Below are positions 8,163 to 18,592 of a DNA stretch of 59,904 nt, in pieces. The first letter of the stretch is position 1. Each line of letters starts with the position of its first letter. The stretch lies in assembly GCA_905221345.1 (NCBI GenBank), contig CAJNCW010000009.1:1-59904 (forward strand), given 5' to 3'. Origin of the DNA: a bacterium. Lineage in GTDB: Bacteria > Bacillota > Bacilli > Lactobacillales > Streptococcaceae. The notes under the pieces were generated by a model. It was not told where the DNA came from, did not search any database, and was given only the letters and a program-made list of their open reading frames with translations. The position numbers and the translations under genes are program-made.

Positions 8163-9647
8163 TTATGATTTTTTGTTTTTCAAGAATTCGTCGTATTGTT
8201 TTTGCATTTCGTTCAATACTTTTTCGTAGGCACCTTCAGATTTTAATTTTTCCATCAATTCTGGAATAGCTTTATCTGGGTCTACAGTACCAGTGTTGAT
8301 AGCTGTATCGAATTGTTGCATTGTGTTAGAGATTGCTGAGATTTCAGATTTCACACTGTCAGTGTTAAAGATGAATCCAAGCGCTGGAGATTCTTTAGCT
8401 TCTGCCAATTGTTTCTTAGAATCTGCAATTTGTTGGTCTGTAACGTTTTCGTTGATGTAAAGGATCCAGTTGTTACCAGTGTTCCAACCTGACATGTGAG
8501 TGTTTCCTTTATATCCATCAAGGACGCGGACACGGTTTTCTTTACCTTCAACTTTTTCCCAGTTCTTGCCTTCTGGACCGTAAACAAGACCGTTCAAGAG
8601 TTCTGGGTTCGTGTTCAAGAGATTCAACACTTCCATTGATTTTTCTTTGTTCTTAGAGTTGTTTGAGATGACAAAGTTAGCAACTTGTGTTGTTTGGTTT
8701 TTCTTGATAAAGTTAGTGATTGGTTTGATTTGGATATCTTTATTAGCAACACGTGAGAGCAAGCTGTTACCGTAGTCAGCTGGTCCTACTGTTTCTTCAC
8801 GAACGAACCAAGTATCTTGTTGAAGGTCAAATGAAGTGTCGCTTGTTGCTACGTCTTTTGGAATGTATCCTGCTTCATAGAATTTGTGAAGAGTCTTCAA
8901 GTGTTCTTTGAAACGAGGTACTTCGTAACGGTTTACGATCTTAGTAGTATCTCCTTCAAGGTCGATAACGAATGGAAGTCCGTTTGGCACTGGGTAGTCA
9001 AAGTTATCAGATGGGATAAAGTTCTTCGTAACCGCAAATGGTACTACGTCTGGAGCTTTCTCTTTAATTTGTTTCAAGACTGGTTCAAGTGTTTCGTATG
9101 AAGTAACACCTGAAATATCAATGCCATATTTGGCAAGAAGAGCGCCGTTAAAGGCAAAGTTTTGAGATGATGCAACGTTGGCTGCAACTGGAACAGCGTA
9201 AATCTTACCGTTTACAGTGTTCCCTTTGATGTAAGCTGGGTCAAGTGCTTTGTAAAGCTCTGCTCCTTCTTTCTTGTACAAATCAGTCAAGTCCGCATAA
9301 GCACCTTTTTGAGCATTTACGACATAGTTATCTGCAAAGGCAATATCGTAGTTTTCACCTGATGATGTGATAACGGACATTTTCTTACCGTAGTCACCCC
9401 ATCCAAGGTATTGGATATCCAATTTAGCACCAACTTTTTCTTCGATGATTTTGTTGGCATTTTCTAGCAATTCATCCAAGTTGTCTGGTTTGTCACCGAT
9501 TTGGTACATTTTAAGAACAGGTTTGTCACCTGAAGCTGAGTCAGCAGCTTTTTTGTTGTTACCTGAAAGGTTTCCACAAGCGGCAAGGCTTGCAGCCAAA
9601 GCGACTACGCTAGCAGATGCAAAAGCATATTTTTTCCAGTTTTTCAT
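8163..9647 (-). CDS. ngtS: NgtS, solute-binding lipoprotein of the N-glycan ABC importer
   Basis: 494 residues. The lipoprotein signal peptide ends at LAASLAACG (lipidated Cys24). A mature type-1 extracellular sugar-binding protein follows (KPVLKMYQIGDKPDNL, GWGDYGKKMSVITSSGENYDIAF). The sequence reads as nearly identical to pneumococcal SP_0092 as I remember it. That protein is reported as NgtS, which binds N-glycan fragments and passes them to NgtP1/NgtP2. It lies last in the operon, 107 bp after ngtP2, with a small hairpin in the gap. No ATPase gene is present; such streptococcal importers usually share MsmK encoded elsewhere. Confidence 0.88.
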   Translation of the reverse strand: MKNWKKYAFASASVVALAASLAACGNLSGNNKKAADSASGDKPVLKMYQIGDKPDNLDELLENANKIIEEKVGAKLDIQYLGWGDYGKKMSVITSSGENYDIAFADNYVVNAQKGAYADLTDLYKKEGAELYKALDPAYIKGNTVNGKIYAVPVAANVASSQNFAFNGALLAKYGIDISGVTSYETLEPVLKQIKEKAPDVVPFAVTKNFIPSDNFDYPVPNGLPFVIDLEGDTTKIVNRYEVPRFKEHLKTLHKFYEAGYIPKDVATSDTSFDLQQDTWFVREETVGPADYGNSLLSRVANKDIQIKPITNFIKKNQTTQVANFVISNNSKNKEKSMEVLNLLNTNPELLNGLVYGPEGKNWEKVEGKENRVRVLDGYKGNTHMSGWNTGNNWILYINENVTDQQIADSKKQLAEAKESPALGFIFNTDSVKSEISAISNTMQQFDTAINTGTVDPDKAIPELMEKLKSEGAYEKVLNEMQKQYDEFLKNKKS

Positions 9648-9729
9648 GATAAAAACTCCTTTTTTATTTTTAAACTTATAAACGATTTAATGATTTGTAA
9701 CTTCAGTCACTAAGATGAAGTTGGGAAGG

Positions 9730-9746
9730 GAGAAACGGTGTTTCTC
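9730..9746 (-). other. Small hairpin between ngtP2 and ngtS
   Basis: GAGAAAC and GTTTCTC pair around a 3-nt loop. There is no T run, so it is not a terminator. Such hairpins in transporter operons often mark processing or protect the 5' end of the binding-protein message; that role is inferred. Confidence 0.4.
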
Positions 9747-9754
9747 AGTAAGTG

Positions 9755-10678
9755 CTATTCTTTCACACCACCGATAGTCAAACCTTTAACAAAGTAGCGT
9801 TGGAAGAATGGGTACAGAATCGCGATTGGAAGGGTTGCAACAACAACCATGGCCATACGACCTGTTTCTTTCGGTAGAGCGACTCCCAGTTGGCCAGATA
9901 GGCCGACTGCTTTTGCAATGTAGTCCATATTTTGCTGGATTTGCATGAGCAAATATTGCAATGGATACAAGTTGTCACTCTTGATGTAAAGAAGGGCGTT
10001 GAACCAGTCGTTCCAGAAACCAAGAGCTGTCAAAAGCGTGATGGTTGCGATACCTGGAAGTGACAATGGCAAACAAATCTGGAAGAAGATCCGAGCTTCA
10101 CTGGCACCATCGATACGAGCAGATTCGAGAATGGCTTCTGGAATGGTCTTCTTGAAGAAGGAACGCATCAAGATGATGTTGAATGGTGAGAGGAGCATTG
10201 GAACAATCAAGGCCCAAACGGTATCACCAAGTTGAAGCAGGCGAGTGACCACGATATAGCCTGGTACCAAACCAGCGTTGAACAACATACTAAGAAGAGC
10301 GAAGATCGTAAAGAATCTGCGGTACTTAAAGGTTGTACGTGAGATGGCGTAGGCATAAGTTGTCGTGATGAAGACGTTGGTCACTGTCCCGACTACTGTT
10401 ACAAAGACTGAGATAAAGAGCGCTTGGAGGATCTTATCTTTAAACTGAGCCAAGAACTCAAAACCATCTAATCCAAACTGTGATGGGAAAAAGCTATATC
10501 CATACTGGAGGATGCTCTTTTCGTCTGTCACCGAAATGATGATAACGAAGATAAAGGGTAAAATACAAGAAAGAGCGATCAAACCAGAGATGATACTAAA
10601 GAAGATATCCGCCTTCTTACTAAAGGAGTGAATGCCGACATTATCGATTTTTTCTTTTTTAATTTTCTTTTCTGCCAT
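9755..10678 (-). CDS. ngtP2: NgtP2, ABC importer permease
   Basis: 307 residues from the ATG right after AAAGGAGGAG (protein start MAEKKIKKEK). MalG-type inner-membrane permease with six predicted helices. The EAA loop that contacts the ATPase is visible as EAILESARIDGASEARIFF. It pairs with the NgtP1 permease (13 bp upstream) and the NgtS binding protein. The position of the second permease before the binding protein matches the pneumococcal SP_0090-0092 order. Confidence 0.88.
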   Translation of the reverse strand: MAEKKIKKEKIDNVGIHSFSKKADIFFSIISGLIALSCILPFIFVIIISVTDEKSILQYGYSFFPSQFGLDGFEFLAQFKDKILQALFISVFVTVVGTVTNVFITTTYAYAISRTTFKYRRFFTIFALLSMLFNAGLVPGYIVVTRLLQLGDTVWALIVPMLLSPFNIILMRSFFKKTIPEAILESARIDGASEARIFFQICLPLSLPGIATITLLTALGFWNDWFNALLYIKSDNLYPLQYLLMQIQQNMDYIAKAVGLSGQLGVALPKETGRMAMVVVATLPIAILYPFFQRYFVKGLTIGGVKE

Positions 10679-10691
10679 ATTCTCCTCCTTT

Positions 10692-11621
10692 CTAGAACAA
10701 AGCTGAGTTTGGATCGACTCGTCTTGCAAGCAAGTTTGATAGGATAACCAGTATCAAACCGACTACGGATTGGTAGAGACCGGCTGCTGAAGCCATACCG
10801 ATATCTGCTGTCTGAGTCAAACCATTAAAGACATATACATCCAAAACGTTGGTTACATTGTAAAGCTGACCCGCATTGTGTGGAATTTGATAGAAGAGAC
10901 CAAAGTCTGCGCGGAAGATATTTCCGACTGCAAGGATGGTCAAAACTGTTACAAGTGGAGTCAACTGTGGAATGGTTACGTTGCGAATACGTTGCCACTT
11001 GCTAGCCCCGTCCACTGTCGCTGCTTCGTAGTAAGTTGGGTCAATCCCCATGATCGTCGCATAGTACATGACACTGCTATATCCAAAGCCTTTCCAAATT
11101 CCTAGGAAAAGGAGAAGATATGGCCAAATGCCTAAGTCAGCATAGAAGTTGACTTCCTTCATGCCAATGGATGTTAGGAAATGGTTGAAGACCCCTTTGT
11201 CAATGTTTAGGAAGGCATCTGTAAAGAAACTGATGATAACCCATGACAAGAAGTAAGGGAACAACATAGACGTTTGGAAAATCTTAACCATTCTCTTAGA
11301 GCGAAGCTCGCTGAGGATGATGGCAATCCCTACTGATACAATCAAACCGATAAAGATGAAGCCGAGATTGTAAAGAACGGTATTTCGAGTGATGATAAAG
11401 GCATCTTTTGAACTAAACAAGAATCTGAAATTATCTAACCCGACCCATTTACTATTCACAATACTATCTATGAAACCATTACTGGTCATATGGTAGTCTT
11501 TAAAGGCGACCACATTCCCAAATACTGGAATGTAAAAGAATAGAATCAACCAGAGTGCCCCTGGTAAAACCATCAAGAGAAAGATCCAGTTATCTCTCAA
11601 GGTCTTTGAAAACTTTTTCAT
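10692..11621 (-). CDS. ngtP1: NgtP1, ABC importer permease
   Basis: 309 residues. LplB/MalF-type permease with six helices; the EAA loop reads YYEAATVDGASKWQRI. First gene of the importer operon, preceded by GGGAGG and by a promoter with a perfect cre site. It forms the channel with NgtP2 for N-glycan fragments captured by NgtS. Confidence 0.88.
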   Translation of the reverse strand: MKKFSKTLRDNWIFLLMVLPGALWLILFFYIPVFGNVVAFKDYHMTSNGFIDSIVNSKWVGLDNFRFLFSSKDAFIITRNTVLYNLGFIFIGLIVSVGIAIILSELRSKRMVKIFQTSMLFPYFLSWVIISFFTDAFLNIDKGVFNHFLTSIGMKEVNFYADLGIWPYLLLFLGIWKGFGYSSVMYYATIMGIDPTYYEAATVDGASKWQRIRNVTIPQLTPLVTVLTILAVGNIFRADFGLFYQIPHNAGQLYNVTNVLDVYVFNGLTQTADIGMASAAGLYQSVVGLILVILSNLLARRVDPNSALF

Positions 11622-11672
11622 AATTTCCTCCCTTTTTATTCCTAAAAACTGATTTCATCGAATTTTTAGGTT

Positions 11673-11697
11673 TGATAACGATTACATTATTAGTATA
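11673..11697 (-). promoter_or_regulatory. ngt promoter and perfect cre site
   Basis: TGTAATCGTTATCA (reverse complement of 11673-11686) fits TGWAANCGNTNWCA throughout. The -10 TATACT is the reverse complement of 11692-11697, with a weak -35 TTTAAC 18 bp upstream. The cre covers the expected start site, a typical position for CcpA repression when preferred sugars are present. Confidence 0.8.
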
Positions 11698-11740
11698 CTC
11701 CTATTTGAAGGTCAGGTTAAACTACTAATTATAGAAAAAA

Positions 11741-11764
11741 CTCCACAAATTATTTTTTGTGGAG
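11741..11764. terminator. Terminator after the broken lipoprotein gene
   Basis: CTCCACAAA pairs with TTTGTGGAG. Runs of A on the left and T on the right let it act in both directions. Confidence 0.75.
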
Positions 11765-11830
11765 AAGTTTTTTATAAGAAATAGGTTTCACGAGAAACAC
11801 TCTGCATACGATAAATGTATTTCCTCTTTA

Positions 11831-12934
11831 CTAATTGAAAACTTGTTCTAATATTGGGTGATGAAACTCGACAAAATGAACCTGGGCATTTATGATAGCT
11901 CCTGATTCATTTTTATCAATCTCTGGTCTTCCTTCGGTGTGTAAAAGAGCAGGATTACCATCCTTGTAGCCAAAGAGAATCACCTCTGTCTCTGCTTCAT
12001 TCACATAGCAAGCTAGCCCAGAACCTGAACCTTCACTATACCCATACCATTTAAAAGTATAATTCATCCCATCCACTTGCCCAAATTGCATTATCTGGTC
12101 TGGTACTGCTAGTCCATAGTAGTGACCATATGTTGCTAAGTTAGTTGACTTAAATCTTTCACCTTTACTATCCGAATAGGATTCCATGGTTGTTTTTATC
12201 TTGTCTATTAAAGAACTATTATCTGTATCTGGCTAGCTCTCTGTAGTTACACTTGTTTTTAATAGAAATTCCTTAAAACGTCGCGCTAAATCTGTGTTTT
12301 CATTCTCTTCAAAATTTGCAGTAGGGATAGTTTCCAGTGTCTTATCGGCATGCAAGACCTGTGCTTGCCCATCCTTCAGTGTAAATAGGTAGAAATGTTT
12401 GTCCTGATTGTCATAGTAGGCATCCAAAACCAAGTAATCATAGGCATTGTCACTCGATACTCCAAAAACATTCCATTTGACACTTTTCTGAGAGACTGTT
12501 GTAGCTTCTAATTTTTTGATTAGTTCATTTTTTTCATCAAAGTTTGTATGCTCTAGTCTATGATAGGACTGCCCCATAGAAGAAGCCCAGCTTGCAAACT
12601 CTTCTTCCCACTTTTCAGTATTGTATTGAATTAGCTTCTGAAAATCTGAGTAGTTCTTCATAATCAAGGCTTGATCAGTCGGATTAGATAACTGGAGTTC
12701 TTCCATGGCTGCAACTGTAGCAGCCATAGGTGATTGCACAGTTGCGTCCTTGACTTCTTTTTCGTGCGAAAGAGCCTTCTGATAGGAATCTGCTAGGTAG
12801 TGAAAATAGTTGGTTACTTCTTTTGCTTTTTGCTCCCTCGCTGTTGACGGACTAGTTACGCCGTCCTCTGTCGCTCTGTGGCAGGCAGATAAGACTAGCA
12901 TACTAGCACCTAGGACCAGTAGTAACTTTTTCAT
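11831..12934 (-). pseudogene. DUF4767-like lipoprotein gene interrupted by an in-frame TAG
   Basis: Reading leftward from the ATG seven bases after GGAGG, 233 codons encode a lipoprotein (lipobox LVLSACH) with a DUF4767-like region (EEEFASWASSMGQSYHRL, later HFYLFTLKDGQAQVLH). A single TAG at 12235-12233 stops it. The same frame continues without shift through 15 codons (PDTDNSSLIDKIKTT) into a further 118 residues that look like a second related domain (NYTFKWYG, VILFGYKDGNPALLH). The second half has no ribosome site of its own. So one point mutation appears to have split an about 367-residue protein. Readthrough or a working truncated protein cannot be excluded. A terminator follows the second half. 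Confidence 0.7.
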
Positions 12935-12992
12935 GGTCATACCTCCAAACTATCCTTATACTTTCATTATACTCCTTCCCTATCTCCAAATC

Positions 12993-13024
12993 AAAAAACA
13001 TCTCCATGTATTTAAAAGGAGATG
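12993..13024 (-). terminator. Terminator after the GH20 gene
   Basis: Leftward, CATCTCC pairs with GGAGATG, followed by TTTTTTG. Confidence 0.75.
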
Positions 13025-13046
13025 CTTAACTGTTTGTGATGAATGC

Positions 13047-14927
13047 CTAAGTCGTATAAATCGTCGAAGCTGTCGCAATGGTATGCCACTGATTAGCTGT
13101 AGTTGCTGCGAAGTCTTTGTCTGCGTAGAAGTCAGTAAATGGCAGGATTTCAACTTCTAGCTCGTCGATGCGGTCAATCTGACCAGACAGATAATCCTCT
13201 ATGCGGCTTTCTGCTCGTTTGATACGTTGCAAAAGTCCGCCCATTCGGATATCGACCGTATCCAAGCCAAAGACCTTATTTTCTTTCAGCCATTGGTGGC
13301 TAAAGAGGGCATGGAAGTGTTCAATCTCGTTTCTGAGTTTTGGTAATTCTTGTCTGGCGATTGCTTGCAGACTTTCTTTATCGTTTGTTTGGTAGGCCTG
13401 CCGAATGCGTCGTCCCACATCCACTTTGCTACTTAAAATCTGATTCAACTGAGCCTGAGTTTCAAAGAGGTAGGCGTAGATGCCTGCTTTTTCTTTAATC
13501 TCAGCAAGCGTCTCAGCAGACTGAGCGAAGTGCGGTTTGTCCTGTTCAGGTGTCATGTGTCTATCAAGAATAGGGCAGAGAACATCCTGATAAAAGACAT
13601 AGCGATTGGGATTGATACCACTGAGATTACCTGGCAGGTCTGGCAAGAGGTTGGCAAGGTCAATCTGCATAAATTCCTCAACTGATAGACCTGTATTGGT
13701 CTTGAAGTGAGCAGACAAACGGTCTAGATCATTGCGGTAGCTGAGTTCTGCCCAGATTTGCAAACTTGGTAGGATAGAAAACTGGGCAGTTTCACCACCA
13801 TTGTCCCCCCAACCCGTTACAATGACTTCTTTGATGTCGTTAGCACGACAGGCTTTGTTGGCTTCAAGAGCAATAAGACGGCTGAAATGGTTGTTGGGTG
13901 TGAAACCGATCCACTTCCAAGCACCACCTGCAAAGGCAATATCTTGGCTAATATTGTGATGGTTGCGGAAATTACGATTGTATTTTTCCTCGCTATCCTG
14001 ATAATAATCCCAGTAAACCAAGGTCACGCGGTCTTTGAGACGGTCTAAATAAACGCGAGTTTCCTCAGGAATTTCCACATCGCGGTCGTACTGGCCATCC
14101 GCTGACATGAGTTTAAAGAACATATCGCTCCACATCTGGCAGTGGAAACCATACTTGTCAGCAATATCCAGCACGCGCTCCAAGTGTTGACACATGAGGA
14201 GACTACGATCTACAACACCGTTCAAGATGAGGTAGCGCCCCAAACCAACCAAGTGGGCCTCGTCCATACCGATATTGATCTTGCGAGTCTGCAGTTTAGA
14301 CAGAGTGGCAAACATACCATCAATCAGGTCATAAACCTTTTCTTCGCCAATGAGGAGAATGTCCTCTACATCACGGAGCTCTTGCACTTCCTTAACACCC
14401 CATTTGACAAAGGCCGACAAGTGGGCTAAGGTCTGGATACAGGGCACAAAGGTCATGTCAAACTGCTGGGCATAGGCTTCGATTTCCTGCAACTCCTCTG
14501 CTGAATAGGCGCCACGGAAGTAACCAAAGTATGGCTGCCCCTCAATCTGGTAGGTGTCTTCCATGTAAAGCTCAAAGGTTGAGTAGCCCATGAGAGCCAA
14601 GACCTCAATCATCTGTTTGGCAGATGTGACATTCAGCACCGCATTTCGGGAACAGTCTGCCATGTAGGCTAAATCTTCATAAGCCGCCTGCTCCTCAATC
14701 GCTACTTTGTCACCTTCTACTAGAGCTGTCGCTAGCACTGACAAGGCACGGTAAAGTTGGTGAGGTTTGCGGTAGGTTAGTTGATAATGTCCCCCCTCAC
14801 CCTTAATAGAGATAGAGGCTTGATCAGACTGAGTGACAGCCACTTCCACATCTGGTAAAGAGATACGCTTTGTCAGCAAGTCGATTGCCTGCGTTTGTTT
14901 GGGACTAAGTCCTGTAAATCTTACCAT
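13047..14927 (-). CDS. Family GH20 beta-N-acetylhexosaminidase, cytoplasmic
   Basis: 626 residues without signal peptide or LPxTG anchor, so unlike the surface enzyme StrH it should act inside the cell. The catalytic Asp-Glu pair is seen in [15 protein letters not shown] near residue 220, and the barrel continues with MWSDMFFKL and VYWDYYQ. It corresponds to SP_2141 (GH20C) as I remember it, which removes terminal GlcNAc/GalNAc from imported oligosaccharides. Its start overlaps the end of the ROK gene by 7 nt, so the two are translationally coupled. Last gene of the leftward glycan operon. Confidence 0.88.
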   Translation of the reverse strand: MVRFTGLSPKQTQAIDLLTKRISLPDVEVAVTQSDQASISIKGEGGHYQLTYRKPHQLYRALSVLATALVEGDKVAIEEQAAYEDLAYMADCSRNAVLNVTSAKQMIEVLALMGYSTFELYMEDTYQIEGQPYFGYFRGAYSAEELQEIEAYAQQFDMTFVPCIQTLAHLSAFVKWGVKEVQELRDVEDILLIGEEKVYDLIDGMFATLSKLQTRKINIGMDEAHLVGLGRYLILNGVVDRSLLMCQHLERVLDIADKYGFHCQMWSDMFFKLMSADGQYDRDVEIPEETRVYLDRLKDRVTLVYWDYYQDSEEKYNRNFRNHHNISQDIAFAGGAWKWIGFTPNNHFSRLIALEANKACRANDIKEVIVTGWGDNGGETAQFSILPSLQIWAELSYRNDLDRLSAHFKTNTGLSVEEFMQIDLANLLPDLPGNLSGINPNRYVFYQDVLCPILDRHMTPEQDKPHFAQSAETLAEIKEKAGIYAYLFETQAQLNQILSSKVDVGRRIRQAYQTNDKESLQAIARQELPKLRNEIEHFHALFSHQWLKENKVFGLDTVDIRMGGLLQRIKRAESRIEDYLSGQIDRIDELEVEILPFTDFYADKDFAATTANQWHTIATASTIYTT

Positions 14928-15790
14928 TGGTTTTCCTCCTGTAGCCAGTTGACAAGGGCACCGTAGAGATTGGCATCTGCGTGATAGGTGCAGGCTTGGA
15001 TGACAGGTGCGACCGTGTATTCTTCGTAGGTCTCGACAAAGTTATCGACAGCCTTCTTGACACCTTGGATAAAGTCAGGATTTTGGCTGATAGAGCCACC
15101 CAGACTAATGACATCTGGATCAATCAGATACTGAATATTGAGCAAGCCTTGAGCCAGATTACGGTTCATGCGTAAAATAGCTTCTTGACAAAGAGCATTA
15201 CCAGCTGCGGCCTCTTGGTAAATCTTGCGTCCGTCCCAGTCAGTCTGACCAGATTTTTCAATCACGTAGCGCACCATATTTCCAGTTGACGCTAGTTGCG
15301 ACCAGTTGTTGAGTTTTTCAGCTGGTTCAATGGTTGTCATATAGCCAAACTCACCACCTAAGCCGTGGCGACCACGGTGAAGCTTGCCATTGATAATCGT
15401 AGCTCCGCCAATTCCTGTCCCAATCACGACACAGGCTGCATTTTCAATCTCTGGGTGAGCCAACAGTTCACTAAGTCCAACACAGTTGGCATCATTTTCT
15501 AGATGGACAGGGAGTTGATGATGAGCAAGGGCCTCATACCAAGAAAAGCCATGGATGTAAGGCACGGCACTGATTCCCTCAATCACACCTGTTTCTTGAT
15601 TGACCGCGCCTGGAACACTCATAGCAATGCCCTTATAATCTTGCTCTGACAAGCGTTGATCTAGCCAAGCTAGTAGATCCTCCAAACTTTCTGGCGTTGG
15701 AGTACTTGTCTTATCTAATATTTTTCCATCAGGAGTCAGACTGGCAAACTTAATCCCAGTCCCTCCGATATCAATCGTTGCAATGGTCAT
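14921..15790 (-). CDS. ROK-family sugar kinase
   Basis: 289 residues. ATP-binding N-terminus [14 protein letters not shown], active-site region [19 protein letters not shown] (catalytic Asp in NDANC) and [20 protein letters not shown]. There is no N-terminal helix-turn-helix, so it is a kinase rather than a repressor. The CxCG zinc motif seen in many ROK kinases is absent. Its place between GH38 and GH20 suggests that it phosphorylates mannose or another released sugar; the substrate cannot be read from the sequence. A terminator-like hairpin lies between it and the upstream GH38 gene. Confidence 0.85.
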   Translation of the reverse strand: MTIATIDIGGTGIKFASLTPDGKILDKTSTPTPESLEDLLAWLDQRLSEQDYKGIAMSVPGAVNQETGVIEGISAVPYIHGFSWYEALAHHQLPVHLENDANCVGLSELLAHPEIENAACVVIGTGIGGATIINGKLHRGRHGLGGEFGYMTTIEPAEKLNNWSQLASTGNMVRYVIEKSGQTDWDGRKIYQEAAAGNALCQEAILRMNRNLAQGLLNIQYLIDPDVISLGGSISQNPDFIQGVKKAVDNFVETYEEYTVAPVIQACTYHADANLYGALVNWLQEENQW

Positions 15791-15803
15791 TGCTTTTACC
15801 TGT

Positions 15804-15848
15804 AAAAAGGAGCGAGAAAAGCAGTCGGTTCTTACTCTTTTCGCTCCT
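15804..15848 (-). terminator. Terminator or attenuator inside the glycan operon (GH38-ROK gap)
   Basis: Leftward, AGGAGCGA plus AAAG pairs with CTTTTCTCGCTCCT (one bulge), and TTTTT follows at once. Only 13 bp separate it from the ROK start, too little for a new promoter, so it probably lowers rather than blocks expression of ROK and GH20. Confidence 0.7.
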
Positions 15849-15891
15849 CCTTTCTATCTCATAGTATTAATTATCAAACACTTTAAAACTG

Positions 15892-18537
15892 TTAAATGTC
15901 TTCTTTTTTGATCAATTCTGTGCGAATCTCTTGCGGTGCTAAAAGTCCTGAATGAACTGGATATGGCCGCTCAAGCAAGTCCAAAATGGTTTGTTGGTGT
16001 TCTGATATACGCACATTTTCTTGACTCATATTGTAGTAACGAAGTACATATCCTTCTTCATTTTCAGCTACCTTAAAGGCTGTTGGGCAGACTTGTGGCA
16101 AGCTGAGTGCTGCATGGCTCAAGAGACTGCCAGTCGCTGCCACACTTCCTTCTTGTTTAGCAACTTGAAGACTAGTGAATGGTGTTTGGAAGGCTTTGGC
16201 ACGACGGAAGGCTGAGAAGCGTTCTTGTGCTTGGTGGCATTCGAGAGCAAACTCGACTTCAAACTCACGCAAGCACTGAGCCTCTGGTGTCGGGAAGTAA
16301 CCCCAGTCACCTAGCTCACCTGAGGCACGAAGGATGGTCACTGCAATGGTATCGTCGCCAAGGATTTCATACTCGTGCAGTCCTTTATTTGCCACCGTCA
16401 CCCCTTTTTCATCATCATAAAGGCTGACAAAGGCTTGTTGGTGTTGTGGATTTTCAGGATTTTCCCAAGAAGCAGCTGGTTTGTTTGGTCGTGTCACCAC
16501 CTCATAGATGCTTTCAGAATCATTGCTTGGACGCGTATTATGAGTCTTGACCAAGAGACGGATACGGTGGTCCTTGGCATTGTTAGTAAAGCGAGTCTTA
16601 AAGCGAATTTGTGGATTGTCAACAAAGACGGTCATCTCTGTTTCAAGAAGAATGCTTGTCAATTCATCTGAGCGTCCAGCTTCACGCGTCATAAACTCGA
16701 TGATACCTCTTTGTTCCGCATCCAGTTTTTCGTCTGCACTTACTGGAATTGTCAATTCATGCTTGAGCAAGATCTTGGCAAAACGAGCTGTATTTTCCAA
16801 GACCTCATAGCCTTTCAGCTCGGCGTAGATAGGCTCTGTTCCTTTTGGTTGGAAATAGATGTACTCATTTCCAATGTCACCACGGTCTTCAAAGCGAATA
16901 ACATCTTCATACGCTTCATGAGTTGTCTTGTCATAGACGGTGATGTTTTCATCCACACTGACCGTTACAAATGGCGTATCAATCACTCCATTTTGGTAAA
17001 TACCGTCACGGTGTTCTTGTTCTCCTTCAAGCAATTGGAAGGTTGTCCAAGAAAGTGGCGCCAGATGAACCGGCACTGTCACGCGCACTTGTCGAGCGAT
17101 ACGAGCCTGACGGAACTTATCTTTTGGCAAATCATACTCAAAGTTAGCTCCCAGATCTTCGATTTTCGCTTCTACAGCATGTCCTTCCAAGTCTTCGACA
17201 CGGCAGCTTGGCAAGGTCAAGGCTGCCATCTTCTTATAGCCTTCTGTTGGGTGCAATTCCTTGAAATCACAAGTCGCCACATCAATCACGGTGCTGACCG
17301 TATCAACCTTGTCATGCAAACCTGTGTTAATGACAGTAAAGAGGTGGTCGCTTTGCGCTTCGTGGGTTGCGATTTTGCCCTTCCACTCGTTGAGAAGATT
17401 GGTCTTAACGAAGTTTCCGACTTGGTTGACCTTGGCAAAACGTGTCTCCATCTCACGGTGAACCTCGTCCACGCTACAGCCACAGATACTGTCATGTGGC
17501 GCATTTTGTAGAAGAACTTTCCAAGCATAGGTCAACTGATCCTTATGGTTGTGACCACCAGTGATGACAGTCAATGGTTCCACCACTTGTTCTAGGAGGT
17601 TGCTATTTTCTTGGAAGGCTTGTTTGAGGTAAATGCGTGATGAAGAAGTGTTGGCAAGTGTGTACCAGCCATCTGTTTCCTGACTTGTCAACTCACCTGT
17701 AACCGTTGATAACTGCTCTGGCAAAGCACTTTCTACTGCATGGACATAGTCATCAAAGGAACTATGCACAAAAGTCACATCTGAGAAGAGTTCATTGGCC
17801 ACACGAATGGCTTCGCTCAGATTTCGCTGTACAGGCTGGTGGTCACAGCCGTTCATCATCAACCATTGGTTGGTCGAAGCGTAATCACGTACGTCTGCCA
17901 ATTTTTGTTTCCAGAAGGTCAAGGCCTCGTCTTTATCCACTGGAATTTCATTCCCATTACTGTACCAGTTAGCAAAGAGAATACCGAGGACACGACTTCC
18001 GTCCGCCCCCTGCCAGTACATTTCTGAAAACTGAGAAGTGAACTGCTCATCTTCGAGGACTTGGTTGTCAAATCCTATCGGCTTGACACCACGGCCAAAG
18101 GCTGCCACGTGAATGCCTGATTTTTGAAGGATTTGAGGAGCTTGCCCCATATTTCCAAAGGTATCTGGGAAATAGCCAATCTGAGTGGATTTCCCCCATT
18201 TTGCACATTCTGCTTGACCAATCAAGGTATTGCGGACATTGGCTTCGCTGGAAATCAAGTAATCATCCTGCAAGATGTAAAATGGACCAATTTTGAGTTT
18301 GCCTTCGTCTATGTAACGTTGGACTTTGTCACGATTTTCAGGGCGAATTTCCAAGTAGTCATTGAGGACAATGGTTTGTCCATCCAAGTGGAAACTCTTG
18401 AACTCAGGGTCATTTTCAAAGAGATCAAAAAGATTGTCAAATAACTCCACCAACTGCATCCGGTGGCTTTCAAAAGGCAAGTACCACTCACGATCCCAGT
18501 GACTGTGTGAGATAATATGAACTACAACATTTTCCAT
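15892..18537 (-). CDS. Family GH38 alpha-mannosidase
   Basis: 881 residues, the family's bacterial length. The zinc-binding motif is at the N-terminus (HIISHSHWDREWY, His11/His13/Asp15), and the nucleophile region is FPDTFGNMGQAPQI with Asp near residue 125. The central zinc His loop NAPHDSICGCS is present. No signal peptide. It corresponds to SP_2143, an alpha-1,3-mannosidase of the pneumococcal N-glycan pathway. It lies 55 bp after GH125 in the same direction. Confidence 0.9.
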   Translation of the reverse strand: MENVVVHIISHSHWDREWYLPFESHRMQLVELFDNLFDLFENDPEFKSFHLDGQTIVLNDYLEIRPENRDKVQRYIDEGKLKIGPFYILQDDYLISSEANVRNTLIGQAECAKWGKSTQIGYFPDTFGNMGQAPQILQKSGIHVAAFGRGVKPIGFDNQVLEDEQFTSQFSEMYWQGADGSRVLGILFANWYSNGNEIPVDKDEALTFWKQKLADVRDYASTNQWLMMNGCDHQPVQRNLSEAIRVANELFSDVTFVHSSFDDYVHAVESALPEQLSTVTGELTSQETDGWYTLANTSSSRIYLKQAFQENSNLLEQVVEPLTVITGGHNHKDQLTYAWKVLLQNAPHDSICGCSVDEVHREMETRFAKVNQVGNFVKTNLLNEWKGKIATHEAQSDHLFTVINTGLHDKVDTVSTVIDVATCDFKELHPTEGYKKMAALTLPSCRVEDLEGHAVEAKIEDLGANFEYDLPKDKFRQARIARQVRVTVPVHLAPLSWTTFQLLEGEQEHRDGIYQNGVIDTPFVTVSVDENITVYDKTTHEAYEDVIRFEDRGDIGNEYIYFQPKGTEPIYAELKGYEVLENTARFAKILLKHELTIPVSADEKLDAEQRGIIEFMTREAGRSDELTSILLETEMTVFVDNPQIRFKTRFTNNAKDHRIRLLVKTHNTRPSNDSESIYEVVTRPNKPAASWENPENPQHQQAFVSLYDDEKGVTVANKGLHEYEILGDDTIAVTILRASGELGDWGYFPTPEAQCLREFEVEFALECHQAQERFSAFRRAKAFQTPFTSLQVAKQEGSVAATGSLLSHAALSLPQVCPTAFKVAENEEGYVLRYYNMSQENVRISEHQQTILDLLERPYPVHSGLLAPQEIRTELIKKEDI

Positions 18538-18592
18538 GAGTAAAACCTCATTCTAAATTTAAATTTTTATTTCTATCTAACTAAAGAACTGA

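Noticed and set aside
11831..12187. Independent small gene for the second half of the lipoprotein
   Set aside because: No ribosome site before its ATG, and it is in the same frame as the upstream half with only a TAG between them.
16711..17511. Long antisense frame inside the GH38 gene
   Set aside because: No ribosome site, no recognisable domain, and it is fully explained as a shadow of the alpha-mannosidase codons.
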